The translations under genes were made by a program, and so were the position numbers. Shown one piece after another: positions 1 to 5,941 of a stretch of DNA of 10,659 nt. The stretch comes from DASUFH01 sp036274645 (GTDB lineage: Bacteria > Acidobacteriota > Terriglobia > 20CM-2-55-15). The notes under the pieces are model-generated. The model saw only the letters and a program-made list of their open reading frames with translations. It searched no databases and was not told the DNA's origin. The stretch lies in contig DASUFH010000392.1 of NCBI GenBank assembly GCA_036274645.1, positions 1-10,659 on the forward strand, in the 5' to 3' direction. The stretch's first letter is position 1, and every line of letters begins with the position of its first letter.

Positions 1-67
1 AGTCCAGGTCACAATCGACAACAGGAAATCGATAATGGATAACCGGGGGAGCGTAGTAGACACATGA

Positions 68-81
68 GATACACATGTATC
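68..81. promoter_or_regulatory. Candidate operator, palindrome GATACA-CA-TGTATC
   Basis: GATACACATGTATC is a perfect 6+6 inverted repeat with a 2-nt centre. It sits where a -35 region would be for the TATACT at 89-94, so a bound protein would block polymerase. Short TA-rich palindromes containing GTAT/ATAC cores are typical of GntR/FCD operators, and an FCD regulator is encoded at 3876-4610. Assigning this site to that regulator is inference; an exact second copy was not found near the gntR start. Confidence 0.4.
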
Positions 82-88
82 CGTAGTG

Positions 89-94
89 TATACT
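89..94 (+). promoter_or_regulatory. Candidate -10 element of the MFS-dehydratase operon
   Basis: TATACT matches the sigma70 -10 consensus at 5 of 6 positions. The start site would fall near 100-102, only a few bases before the ATG at 105, so the transcript would be nearly leaderless. That agrees with the absence of a Shine-Dalgarno sequence before that ATG. The -35 position is poor and is overlapped by the palindrome at 68-81. Confidence 0.4.
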
Positions 95-104
95 CGCCAC
101 GCGA

Positions 105-1340
105 ATGCACACAGAAGAGAATCTGAAGACCGCACGTCACGGCCAACACTGGGCCATCTCCGCCGGCGCCGTCATTCTGGCGATGATGTCGATCCAGATG
201 TCGAGTCTGGGCTTCTCCCCGCTGCAGCCCGCGATGCAGGAAGACCTCGCCGCCTCGTACTCGCAGATGGGACTGTTCGCGGGCATGTACGGCATCATTG
301 CGTTGATCGTGAGTCTGCCGGCCGGCATCCTGGCTGCGCGGATCGGCGAGAAGCGCGCGCTGCTGGGCGGCCTGGCGATCACGGCCATCGGGCTGGTCAG
401 CCTCGGCAATGCAGTCACCTTCAGCGGAGCGCTCGCCAGCCGCGCTCTCTGGCTGGTTGGATACCGCGTGGCGTTCATCAGCGTGTTTACGTCGATGGCG
501 ATTGTGACGCCCGCGCAATATCGCAGCCGCACGATGGGCGTTCTTGGCGCGATGGCGGCGTTGGCCTCCGTGATTGGAGCCCCGTTCGGAACGCATCTGG
601 CCGGACTGCTCGGATGGAGAGGCGGCATCTTCGGTTTTGCCGGCATAGCGGTGGTGGGCGGCGCGCTCTTTGCGGCGCTCTACCGTCCCGGGCATTCTTC
701 CGAATCGACTGGCGTTGGACCGCACGGACATCCCGTCACGGCCATAGCGGTGTCCGCGTTGCGAAGTCCCATCATCTGGGGAATGATGCTGCTCGGCCTG
801 ATCAACATGGGCGGATTCAGCGTGACCTTCTTCGTGCCCTATGCGGTTCGGACCGTCTTCGGACTGGCCGACCGGGAATCCGCCCAAATCATCAGCGTGG
901 CCTACGCGGTGGCGATGTTTCTGAATCTCGGGGTCGGCTACCTGTGCGACCGGTTCTCGCGCTGGAACATGATGATCGTTGTCGCCATCCTCCTCATCCC
1001 CTCCAGCTTCGCTGTGATGTCGCGCGATCTGGCGATCTTCCAGATTGCAGTGGCGTTGATCGTGTCGCTCGGTCACGCCGCCACAAACCAGATGTATGCG
1101 ATCGGCAGTCTCGTGCTGCCCAGAAACGAAGTGGGTAAAGGAATGGGAGTGGTTGCGCTCGGAGGCGGAGTCTTCGGCTTTCTTGGCCCCCAGATGCTGG
1201 GCTATCTTCGGGATGCGACGGGAGGATTTACGGCCGGATGGCTTTTCGTCTCCGTCGCGGCCATGCTCTCTCTGGCCGACTTGCTCGCGCTGCGCGCCTA
1301 CAGCCTGCGTTCGAGATCCGCCGAGGCGGCCAGCGGCTGA
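105..1340 (+). CDS. MFS transporter, probably for a carboxylic acid
   Basis: A 411-residue major facilitator superfamily permease of the inner membrane, close to the usual 400-residue length with about twelve hydrophobic segments. The first is at residues 17-38, and a polar central loop at about 194-215 separates the two six-helix halves. The loop after the second helix, G74-ILAARIGEKR, is a variant of MFS motif A, and the matching loop in the second half, G278-YLCDRFSRW, is a clearer copy. The segment at 158-177 (GAPFG...GWRGG) resembles the glycine/proline helix 5 motif. Start ATG 105 is preferred because helix 1 would be lost from later ATGs. No Shine-Dalgarno is visible. It is first in an operon with two HGD-D proteins 18 and 1 nt apart, so import or export of their substrate or product is a fair inference. 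Specificity cannot be read. Confidence 0.93.
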   Translation: MHTEENLKTARHGQHWAISAGAVILAMMSIQMSSLGFSPLQPAMQEDLAASYSQMGLFAGMYGIIALIVSLPAGILAARIGEKRALLGGLAITAIGLVSLGNAVTFSGALASRALWLVGYRVAFISVFTSMAIVTPAQYRSRTMGVLGAMAALASVIGAPFGTHLAGLLGWRGGIFGFAGIAVVGGALFAALYRPGHSSESTGVGPHGHPVTAIAVSALRSPIIWGMMLLGLINMGGFSVTFFVPYAVRTVFGLADRESAQIISVAYAVAMFLNLGVGYLCDRFSRWNMMIVVAILLIPSSFAVMSRDLAIFQIAVALIVSLGHAATNQMYAIGSLVLPRNEVGKGMGVVALGGGVFGFLGPQMLGYLRDATGGFTAGWLFVSVAAMLSLADLLALRAYSLRSRSAEAASG

Positions 1341-1358
1341 AACAGGTATGGATTTCGC

Positions 1359-2474
1359 ATGAATGGATTCACCGGATCTGCGCTGACGCGCAAGCCTCGT
1401 GTGCGAGTATGCGCGGACGCACAGCCCTCTTCTGAAAACCACCCTGAACGTATTGCCGGCGTCACATCGAACACGGTTCCCTGGGAGATTTTGCGCGCCG
1501 CCGGTTACGCCCCCAGACTGCTGGAGGACGAACCCGGACCAACTCCATACGCGGACCGCTTCATGGAGGACGTTTTCGAAAGAAGAACCCGGGTAATTTT
1601 CGACCGGCTGTGCAGCGGCGCGTGGAGCGAACTGGACCTGGTTGTCATTTCCAGAACCTCGGAGGAGGAGCACAAACTGTTTCTGTACCTGAGAGAGGCC
1701 TCCCGGCTTCATTACTCCGACAACATCCCAGAACTGTGCTTCTACAACATCCTGCACACGCGATCCGACGAGTCATTCCGCTATGGACTTGATCGGACTC
1801 GTCAAATGATTCACGACCTCGATGTCCCGGAAAACCGCCTGCGGGACGCCATCGTCGAGAGCAACCGCGCCCGCGCCGCCATCCGCGAGATTATTCAATG
1901 GCGAGAGGCCGGGCGCCTCGAAGGGTCGGTCGCAATCGAAATGATCCGCGGATTCTACCGGGACGATCGGGGCCGGTTTGCCGAAAACGCGCGCGCGCAG
2001 CTTCAGAACAATCGACTGCCCCACGCGACTACCCGGCCACGGATCCTGATCAAGGGCGCGCTACTGGACCATACCGCGCTGCACCGTCTACTGGAAAGGC
2101 ACGGCGCCTATGTCGTGGCCGAGGACGATTGGCGCGGTTCGCGCGCTGCGGGAGACCGGGACATTCGCGAGGATGGCGACGCCGCGGTGGCCATTTTTGA
2201 GAAGTACTTTTACGACGCCGTCAGCCCGCGCATTCAACCCTTTCACGAAGCCGACGCATGGTTCCGCCGGCAGATTGAACATGGCCGGGTGGACGGCGTG
2301 CTGTTTTACGTGCCGGAGCACGACGTTGCGGGATGGGATTACCCGAGGCATCTCGACTTCTTAAGGGCGCGGGCAGTGCCGTCTCTGCTGGTTCGGGACA
2401 GTGGATCGCCGGAACCGAACGCAGAGTTGACCGCGCGCGTGTCGACATTCATCCAGACTCTGGAGCGCCGCTGA
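1359..2474 (+). CDS. 2-hydroxyacyl-CoA dehydratase family subunit (HgdB/BcrC-like), lacking cluster cysteines
   Basis: A 371-residue protein of the HGD-D superfamily (2-hydroxyglutaryl-CoA dehydratase, phenyllactyl-CoA dehydratase, benzoyl-CoA reductase subunits). Family landmarks are GVTSNTVPWEILRAAG at about 34-49, where the family has a VPEEL-IxAAG motif, VVISRTSEEEH at 95-105, and the C-terminal half-domain DGVLFYVPEHD..WDYP at 312-329 followed by AVPSLLVRDSG at 339-349. By motif alignment, the three usual [4Fe-4S] ligand cysteines fall on about F73, S101 and H321. The only cysteines (18, 85, 127) are elsewhere. If so, this subunit cannot hold the normal cluster. It may be a structural or repurposed partner of the next protein, whose start lies 1 nt after this stop. 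ATG 1359 has only a weak AGG upstream, so a somewhat later start is possible. The reaction is not known. Confidence 0.8.
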   Translation: MNGFTGSALTRKPRVRVCADAQPSSENHPERIAGVTSNTVPWEILRAAGYAPRLLEDEPGPTPYADRFMEDVFERRTRVIFDRLCSGAWSELDLVVISRTSEEEHKLFLYLREASRLHYSDNIPELCFYNILHTRSDESFRYGLDRTRQMIHDLDVPENRLRDAIVESNRARAAIREIIQWREAGRLEGSVAIEMIRGFYRDDRGRFAENARAQLQNNRLPHATTRPRILIKGALLDHTALHRLLERHGAYVVAEDDWRGSRAAGDRDIREDGDAAVAIFEKYFYDAVSPRIQPFHEADAWFRRQIEHGRVDGVLFYVPEHDVAGWDYPRHLDFLRARAVPSLLVRDSGSPEPNAELTARVSTFIQTLERR

Positions 2475-2475
2475 C

Positions 2476-3756
2476 ATGGCGGAGAAGCAGCTTCAATCCA
2501 CCATCGCCGCCTCGGAAAACCAGAAAGCCTGGTTTGCGGAACTTCGCCGGCGCGTCTTCGAGAACCGCGCGCCCTACGCCATCGTCCAGGCGGACATGCC
2601 GTTTGAGTTGTTTCAGGTGATGGACATTCCGACGGTCAGCAATCAATGGTGGGCCGCGGTCATCGCGTCCAGACAACTGGCGCCCTATTACCTGGATCAA
2701 CTGAACGAAGCCGGATTCTCGCAGGGGCTCTGCCGCTACTGCAGTCTGTCGATGGCATCAACAGCGCTCGGTGACCCGCAACGGGCGCCGTGGGGCGGAC
2801 TGCCCAGGCCCGCGCTGCTCGCGGCCCGGCTGACCTGCGATTGCGTCCAGCGGGTCTTTGAAACGTGGGCCGAGCGCTTTGAAACGGAACTCATCCTGCT
2901 CGATGCTCCGGCGGCCACGCATCTCCCTCCTCGCTGGTGGGATTATAGCCGTCACTCCTGGCGGGATCTCTACGAAGACCATCGCCTGCGGTTCATGGTC
3001 GCACAGTTCAAACGTCTGATCACGTCACTCGAACGGATCACGGGCCGGCAATTCGATCTCGAACGGCTGCGCTCGCTGATGGAACAGGTCAACCGCCAGG
3101 AAGAGTACTTCGACGAAACCAGGCAGGCGATCCGCGAAGCGCCGAAAACCCCCGTCCGCATGCAGGAGCAGATCACCAACGTCATGGCGGCGCAGTGGCA
3201 GCGCGGCTCGGAATGGGCGGTCTCTCATGCCCGCGCCTTCCGGGACGAGGTCGTTGAACGCGCCAGACAGGGCGTCGCCGCCTTGCCTGCGGAGCGACTG
3301 CGTCTGATGTGGGTGGGCGCCGGACTGTGGTACGACCTCGATTTCTATTCGGCCTTCGAAGCGTCGCACGGCGCGGTGTTCGTCTGGTCCATGTATCTGG
3401 CCTTTGGCCCGGACGGATACATTCGTTACGGTCTCGACGATCCCCTGCTCGCTCTGGCCAGCCGCACCGTCAGCATGAATGAACAGCTCCACAACCCGCC
3501 CTGGGCCAACGAGTGGATCGTGGATCAGGCGCGTTCGCACCGCATCGACGCGGCGTTTGTGCTGACGCCGCTCGGGTCACGCCCGTCGGCTACCGGCACA
3601 CGGTTTGTCGAACTGGCCCTCGAGAATGCCGGTATCCCGGTATTCTCCGTTCATGCGGATATGGTGGACTCGCGAATCTGGGACGAGGCGTCCATGCGGC
3701 GCAGGGCCGCAGAGTTTCTGACCCGCGTGCTCTCCCGTTGCAGGGGCGGTCTATGA
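2476..3756 (+). CDS. 2-hydroxyacyl-CoA dehydratase family subunit (HgdA/FldB/BcrB-like)
   Basis: A 426-residue HGD-D superfamily protein and the likely partner of the subunit just upstream. The N-terminal domain contains VQADMPFELFQVMDIPTV at about 37-54, GLCRYCS at 84-90 and LTCDCVQR at 119-126, the last matching the family's CD cluster-binding motif. The C-terminal half ends with AGIPVFSVHADMVDSR..DE...RRRAAEFL at 385-415, the family signature of a GIP and a DMVDxR followed by ExxxxR..AFL. Cys86, Cys89, Cys121 and Cys123 are plausible iron-sulfur ligands. The third expected cysteine, before RP in the 365-371 stretch, is replaced by Gly367/Ser368. Activity in the known families is oxygen-sensitive and needs an ATPase activator, not found here. 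GGAG at 2462-2465 may serve as its RBS inside the previous gene. The last codons and stop lie inside a dispersed palindromic repeat. Substrate and reaction are unknown. Confidence 0.82.
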   Translation: MAEKQLQSTIAASENQKAWFAELRRRVFENRAPYAIVQADMPFELFQVMDIPTVSNQWWAAVIASRQLAPYYLDQLNEAGFSQGLCRYCSLSMASTALGDPQRAPWGGLPRPALLAARLTCDCVQRVFETWAERFETELILLDAPAATHLPPRWWDYSRHSWRDLYEDHRLRFMVAQFKRLITSLERITGRQFDLERLRSLMEQVNRQEEYFDETRQAIREAPKTPVRMQEQITNVMAAQWQRGSEWAVSHARAFRDEVVERARQGVAALPAERLRLMWVGAGLWYDLDFYSAFEASHGAVFVWSMYLAFGPDGYIRYGLDDPLLALASRTVSMNEQLHNPPWANEWIVDQARSHRIDAAFVLTPLGSRPSATGTRFVELALENAGIPVFSVHADMVDSRIWDEASMRRRAAEFLTRVLSRCRGGL

Positions 3757-3762
3757 CCGCCC
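3743..3762. repeat. Dispersed palindromic repeat A, copy 1
   Basis: GGGGCGGTCTATGACCGCCC, with 8-bp perfect arms GGGCGGTC/GACCGCCC around TAT. The identical 20-mer lies in reverse orientation at 9239-9258, and an expanded copy is at 9177-9205. The repeat overlaps the 3' end of the preceding gene, whose stop codon TGA (3754-3756) is part of the element. It resembles the REP-like GTAGGGGCG...CGCCC hairpins scattered through many environmental bacterial genomes; that family link is from memory of sequence style. Confidence 0.85.
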
Positions 3763-3768
3763 GTTTTT
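3744..3768 (+). terminator. Intrinsic terminator of the MFS-dehydratase operon
   Basis: The perfect 8-bp GC stem at 3744-3751/3755-3762 is followed after one G by five T residues (3764-3768), the classical layout of a Rho-independent terminator. The stem begins before the stop codon, so the last ribosome would cover it; termination would compete with translation of the final codons. Confidence 0.65.
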
Positions 3769-3778
3769 CCCAACGAAT

Positions 3779-3843
3779 GGAGCGTCGTCATGCCCCCCTG
3801 CCGCTTCGCGGCTCTGCCCCTTCGCAGGGGGAGAATGCGCTCC
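3779..3843. repeat. Nested palindrome between convergent genes
   Basis: Three nested inverted repeats share one centre region: GGAGCG/CGCTCC (3779-3784 with 3838-3843), CCCCCTGC/GCAGGGGG (3794-3801 with 3824-3831), and a small CCGC-TTC-GCGG hairpin at 3801-3811. It lies in the 119-nt gap between the converging operon and gntR and could end transcription from the minus strand. It looks like a dispersed GC-rich palindromic element. Confidence 0.6.
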
Positions 3844-3875
3844 CTCGGCGTCATGCATGGACGACCAGCGATCTC

Positions 3876-4610
3876 TTACGTAATGTCGGCCTGGATCTCG
3901 GCCAGAAAGGCGTTGATGTCCTGCGGCAGAGTCGCTTCGCGTTCGCGACGGTTGAACTCTTCAATGCGGCTTTTCCGGCTGTTCGACACGTGGCGGCAGA
4001 TACACTCGGCGGCGGCTTCGGCGTTTCCCGCCTGGACGGCGGCGATCAGATCCTGATGATCACGGCTGATCTGTTTCAGCATTGCGAGATTGTGACCGCC
4101 GCGCCGGGCCGCAAAGATTCGGATCAGCAGACGAATGCTCGATACGACCTTCAGGCTCCTGCGATTGCCCGCGAGTTTCATCAGGTAGGTATGAAAAGCG
4201 AGGTCGGCCACCTCGAAACGTTCCATCTGCCTTTCGTCCAGCGCGGGCTTGTGGCTTGTCTCGAGTTCTTTGACCAGCGTGGTCATGGCCGCGGCAACCG
4301 TCCGAAAATCGCGAATCTCAGAGGCCGAAGGAGACCCTTCGGCGACCGTGCGGGCCGCGAGCCCCTCCAGCGCCTCGCGCATTTCAAACAATTCCCGGAT
4401 ATCGTCGCGGTCGAGTGTCACCACAACCACGCCCCGGCCCGGCATCGATTCGAGCAGACCTTCGCTCACCAGCTGGCGAATGGCTTCCCGAGCAGGCGTG
4501 CGGCTGATTCCCAGTTCCTTGGCGATGGTCAGGTCGGAAATGGGCGCGCCGGCGCGCAACTCCCGGGAAGAAATCTTGCGCTGAATATGGTGGTAGGCCA
4601 CCTCGCGCAT
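3876..4610 (-). CDS. GntR family transcriptional regulator, FCD (FadR-like) subfamily
   Basis: A 244-residue DNA-binding regulator. The N-terminal winged helix (about 1-65) includes PISDLTIAKELGIS and the typical RTPAREAIRQLVSEGLL recognition region, then the wing MPGRGVVV. The C-terminal helical FCD ligand domain (about 72-220) keeps the usual metal/acid-binding residues Asp136, His140, His185 and His207. FCD members generally sense carboxylic or amino acids and repress catabolic genes, which fits the flanking transporter and CoA-ester enzymes. The frame is open to an ATG at 4670 and a GTG at 4640. ATG 4610 is chosen because the family fold begins right there and a -10-like TATACT lies at 4650-4655, downstream of the 4670 ATG. 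It converges with the dehydratase operon and diverges from capA-like/caiB-like. The ligand is unknown. Confidence 0.88.
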   Translation of the reverse strand: MREVAYHHIQRKISSRELRAGAPISDLTIAKELGISRTPAREAIRQLVSEGLLESMPGRGVVVVTLDRDDIRELFEMREALEGLAARTVAEGSPSASEIRDFRTVAAAMTTLVKELETSHKPALDERQMERFEVADLAFHTYLMKLAGNRRSLKVVSSIRLLIRIFAARRGGHNLAMLKQISRDHQDLIAAVQAGNAEAAAECICRHVSNSRKSRIEEFNRREREATLPQDINAFLAEIQADIT

Positions 4611-4648
4611 CGGTCTCGATGTCTTGGACTGTCCGCTCACAGGGTGTC

Positions 4649-4655
4649 TAGTATA
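4649..4655. promoter_or_regulatory. Candidate symmetric -10 shared by divergent promoters
   Basis: TAGTATA reads as TAGTAT on the plus strand (4649-4654) and TATACT on the minus strand (4655-4650), each 5 of 6 to the -10 consensus. The minus-strand start would be near 4643, ahead of gntR. The plus-strand start would be near 4661, giving capA-like a leader of about 143 nt. TTGGAC at 4624-4629 is a partial plus-strand -35 with a long 19-nt spacer. No good minus-strand -35 was found. Confidence 0.4.
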
Positions 4656-4690
4656 GCGGCAGGGGGTCATGACACGGTTTCGGGATTTGG

Positions 4691-4786
4691 GTGAACGAAT
4701 TGGGGACAGCCTCCGAATTCGGAGACAAATGCTGAGTTATCAACAACACCATCACCGAATTCGGAGGCTGTCCCCAATTCATTCCC
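4691..4786. repeat. Inverted REP-like pair (repeat B), 26-bp perfect arms
   Basis: The left arm 4697-4722 starts GAATTGGGGACAGCC and ends CCGAATTCGG. The right arm 4755-4780 is its exact reverse complement. Similarity continues outward to 4691 and 4786 with two mismatches. The arms flank a 32-nt AT-richer spacer (4723-4754). Each arm contains its own small palindrome: CTCCGAATTCGGAG at 4711-4724, and CCGAATTCGG at 4755-4764. GGGGACAG-starting palindromes in head-to-head pairs are characteristic of REP/BIME elements spread by RAYT (Y1-type) transposases; none is encoded here. The right arm ends 10 nt before the capA-like RBS. Confidence 0.85.
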
Positions 4787-4790
4787 TGCA

Positions 4791-4797
4791 AGGAAGG
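4791..4797 (+). promoter_or_regulatory. Ribosome binding site of the capA-like gene
   Basis: AGGAAGG lies 7 nt before the GTG at 4805 and fixes this non-ATG start. It is the strongest Shine-Dalgarno of the catabolic-type genes here and sits directly after the inverted repeat pair. Confidence 0.7.
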
Positions 4798-4804
4798 CAA
4801 GACG

Positions 4805-5941
4805 GTGGCTGACGCTACTCTCATTCAGTTTGTCGGAGATCTGATCCTGGACGAGCCAAACCCGGACGTCCTGTTTGACCTGGCTCGCGCGCAGCTGGCC
4901 TGCGACCTGCTGATCGGGCACGTCGAAACGCCGTACACGAGGCGCGGACAGGAAGCGCATGTGACGGTCCCTGCCCCGCCGGGCAATCCCGATCGACTCG
5001 CCGCTCTCGCACGCGCCGGATTTCACATCGCCACGCTGGGCGGTAATCACATTGCCGACGCTGGTCCCGAAGGCGTCGAAGACACGGTAGCGGAACTGCA
5101 GCGTCTCGGCATCGCTACAACGGGAGCGGGTATGAGCCTGAACGCAGCGCGAAAACCGGCGGTCGTCGAGCGCCGGGGCCTGCGCGTCGGGGTGCTCAGC
5201 TACAACTGCGTCGGACCGCGGGAATCGTGGGCGGGCGCGGCGCGCTCGGGCTGCGCGTATGTCCATGTCCTGACGCACTACGAACTCGATTATGCGTCGC
5301 CGGGCGGCCCGCCGACGGTATACACCTTTGCCGATCCGCAGACGCTCGACTGGATGATCGCCGACATCGAAAGACTCCGGCCGAACGTCGATGTCCTGGT
5401 GGTGGCGCTGCACAAAGGGCTGGGCCACACTCCCGCCACGATCGCCATGTATGAACGGCAGATTGCCAGAAGCGCCGTCGACGCGGGCGCGGACGTCGTG
5501 ATTGGACATCATGCCCACATCCTGCAGGGCATGGAAGTCTATCGGAACCGGCCGATCTTTCATGGGCTCGGCAACTTCGCCATCGCGACGCGGGCGCTCA
5601 ACGTCGATGGCAACTCCAGTCCGGAACGGCGCGCGTGGGCCGAACGCCGCCGCAAGTTGTTCGGCTTCGAACCCGACCCGGAGTATGGGACCTATCCGTT
5701 TCACCCCGAAGCGAAGAACGCGGTCATTGCCTTCTGCGAAATCGATCGCGAGGGCGTTCGCCGCGCCGGCTTCACGCCGTGTTTCGTCAACAAACACTCC
5801 CAGCCCGAGGCGCTGGGTAACGATGTTCGGGGCCGCGCCGTCGCCGACTATGTCGGCGACATCTCGGTTCGCGCCGGCCTGAACGCGCAATTTCAGTGGG
5901 AGGGCGATCGCGTCCTCTTTTATCGAAGGCCTGGTTTATGA
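4805..5941 (+). CDS. CapA-like metallophosphoesterase, apparently cytosolic
   Basis: A 378-residue protein of the CapA/PgsA (PGA_cap) branch of calcineurin-like phosphoesterases. Motifs in order are GDLIL (11-15) at the first strand, HVETP (39-43) where family members usually have NxE, GNHIADAGPEG (80-90), ALHKG (201-205), GHHAHILQGMEVY (234-246) and HGLGNF (253-258), giving Asp12, Asn81, His82, His203, His235, His236 and His238 as likely metal-site residues. The catalytic fold starts at residue 5, so there is no signal peptide or membrane anchor, unlike CapA/PgsA of capsule synthesis. GTG start is supported by AGGAAGG 7 nt upstream. It overlaps the CoA-transferase by ATGA, so the two are translationally coupled. 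This suggests hydrolysis of a small phosphate or amide compound in a catabolic pathway; the real substrate is unknown. Confidence 0.85.
   Translation: MADATLIQFVGDLILDEPNPDVLFDLARAQLACDLLIGHVETPYTRRGQEAHVTVPAPPGNPDRLAALARAGFHIATLGGNHIADAGPEGVEDTVAELQRLGIATTGAGMSLNAARKPAVVERRGLRVGVLSYNCVGPRESWAGAARSGCAYVHVLTHYELDYASPGGPPTVYTFADPQTLDWMIADIERLRPNVDVLVVALHKGLGHTPATIAMYERQIARSAVDAGADVVIGHHAHILQGMEVYRNRPIFHGLGNFAIATRALNVDGNSSPERRAWAERRRKLFGFEPDPEYGTYPFHPEAKNAVIAFCEIDREGVRRAGFTPCFVNKHSQPEALGNDVRGRAVADYVGDISVRAGLNAQFQWEGDRVLFYRRPGL
5925..5929 (+). promoter_or_regulatory. Ribosome binding site of the CoA-transferase gene
   Basis: GAAGG lies 8 nt before ATG 5938, inside the end of the capA-like frame. 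It selects this start over an in-frame codon at 5896, which has no such site and would add 14 residues ahead of the conserved N-terminus. Confidence 0.65.

Larger units (their letters stand above)
1..104. other. Leader region upstream of the MFS gene; no complete gene
   Basis: No gene can be supported here. Two plus frames are open from the left edge and stop at about 40-42 and 65-67, so the tail of an upstream gene is possible, but too little is left to identify it. The right half carries the control signals of the operon: a 14-bp palindrome at 68-81 and a -10-like TATACT at 89-94. No convincing -35 hexamer is visible at the correct spacing. Confidence 0.5.

Noticed and set aside
1..67. 3' end of an upstream gene in plus frame 1 or 2
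   Set aside because: Only 13-21 codons are visible, with no recognisable motif, so it cannot be told from chance.
9..1757. Long open minus-strand frame opposite the MFS gene
   Set aside because: It is rich in Arg/His/Gln/Gly with no recognisable domain, and is the antisense shadow of well-supported MFS and dehydratase genes in GC-rich DNA.
1359..3756. Naming the pair benzoyl-CoA reductase BcrBC
   Set aside because: The superfamily is shared, but the cluster cysteines do not match and no BcrA/D activators or ring-cleavage genes are present.
3513..4694. Open plus-strand frame spanning the terminator and antisense to gntR
   Set aside because: It crosses a strong terminator and overlaps two real genes. 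Its composition is that of a shadow frame.
4697..4780. CRISPR-like repeats
   Set aside because: There are only two copies, in inverted orientation, with no regular spacers or cas genes; it fits a REP pair.
4667..5890. Long open minus-strand frame opposite the capA-like gene
   Set aside because: It has no family motifs. The plus strand has clear metallophosphoesterase motifs, an RBS and coupling to the next gene.
4805..5941. Capsule (poly-gamma-glutamate) synthesis role
   Set aside because: There are no CapB/CapC partners, no signal peptide or membrane anchor, and the gene is coupled to a CoA-transferase.
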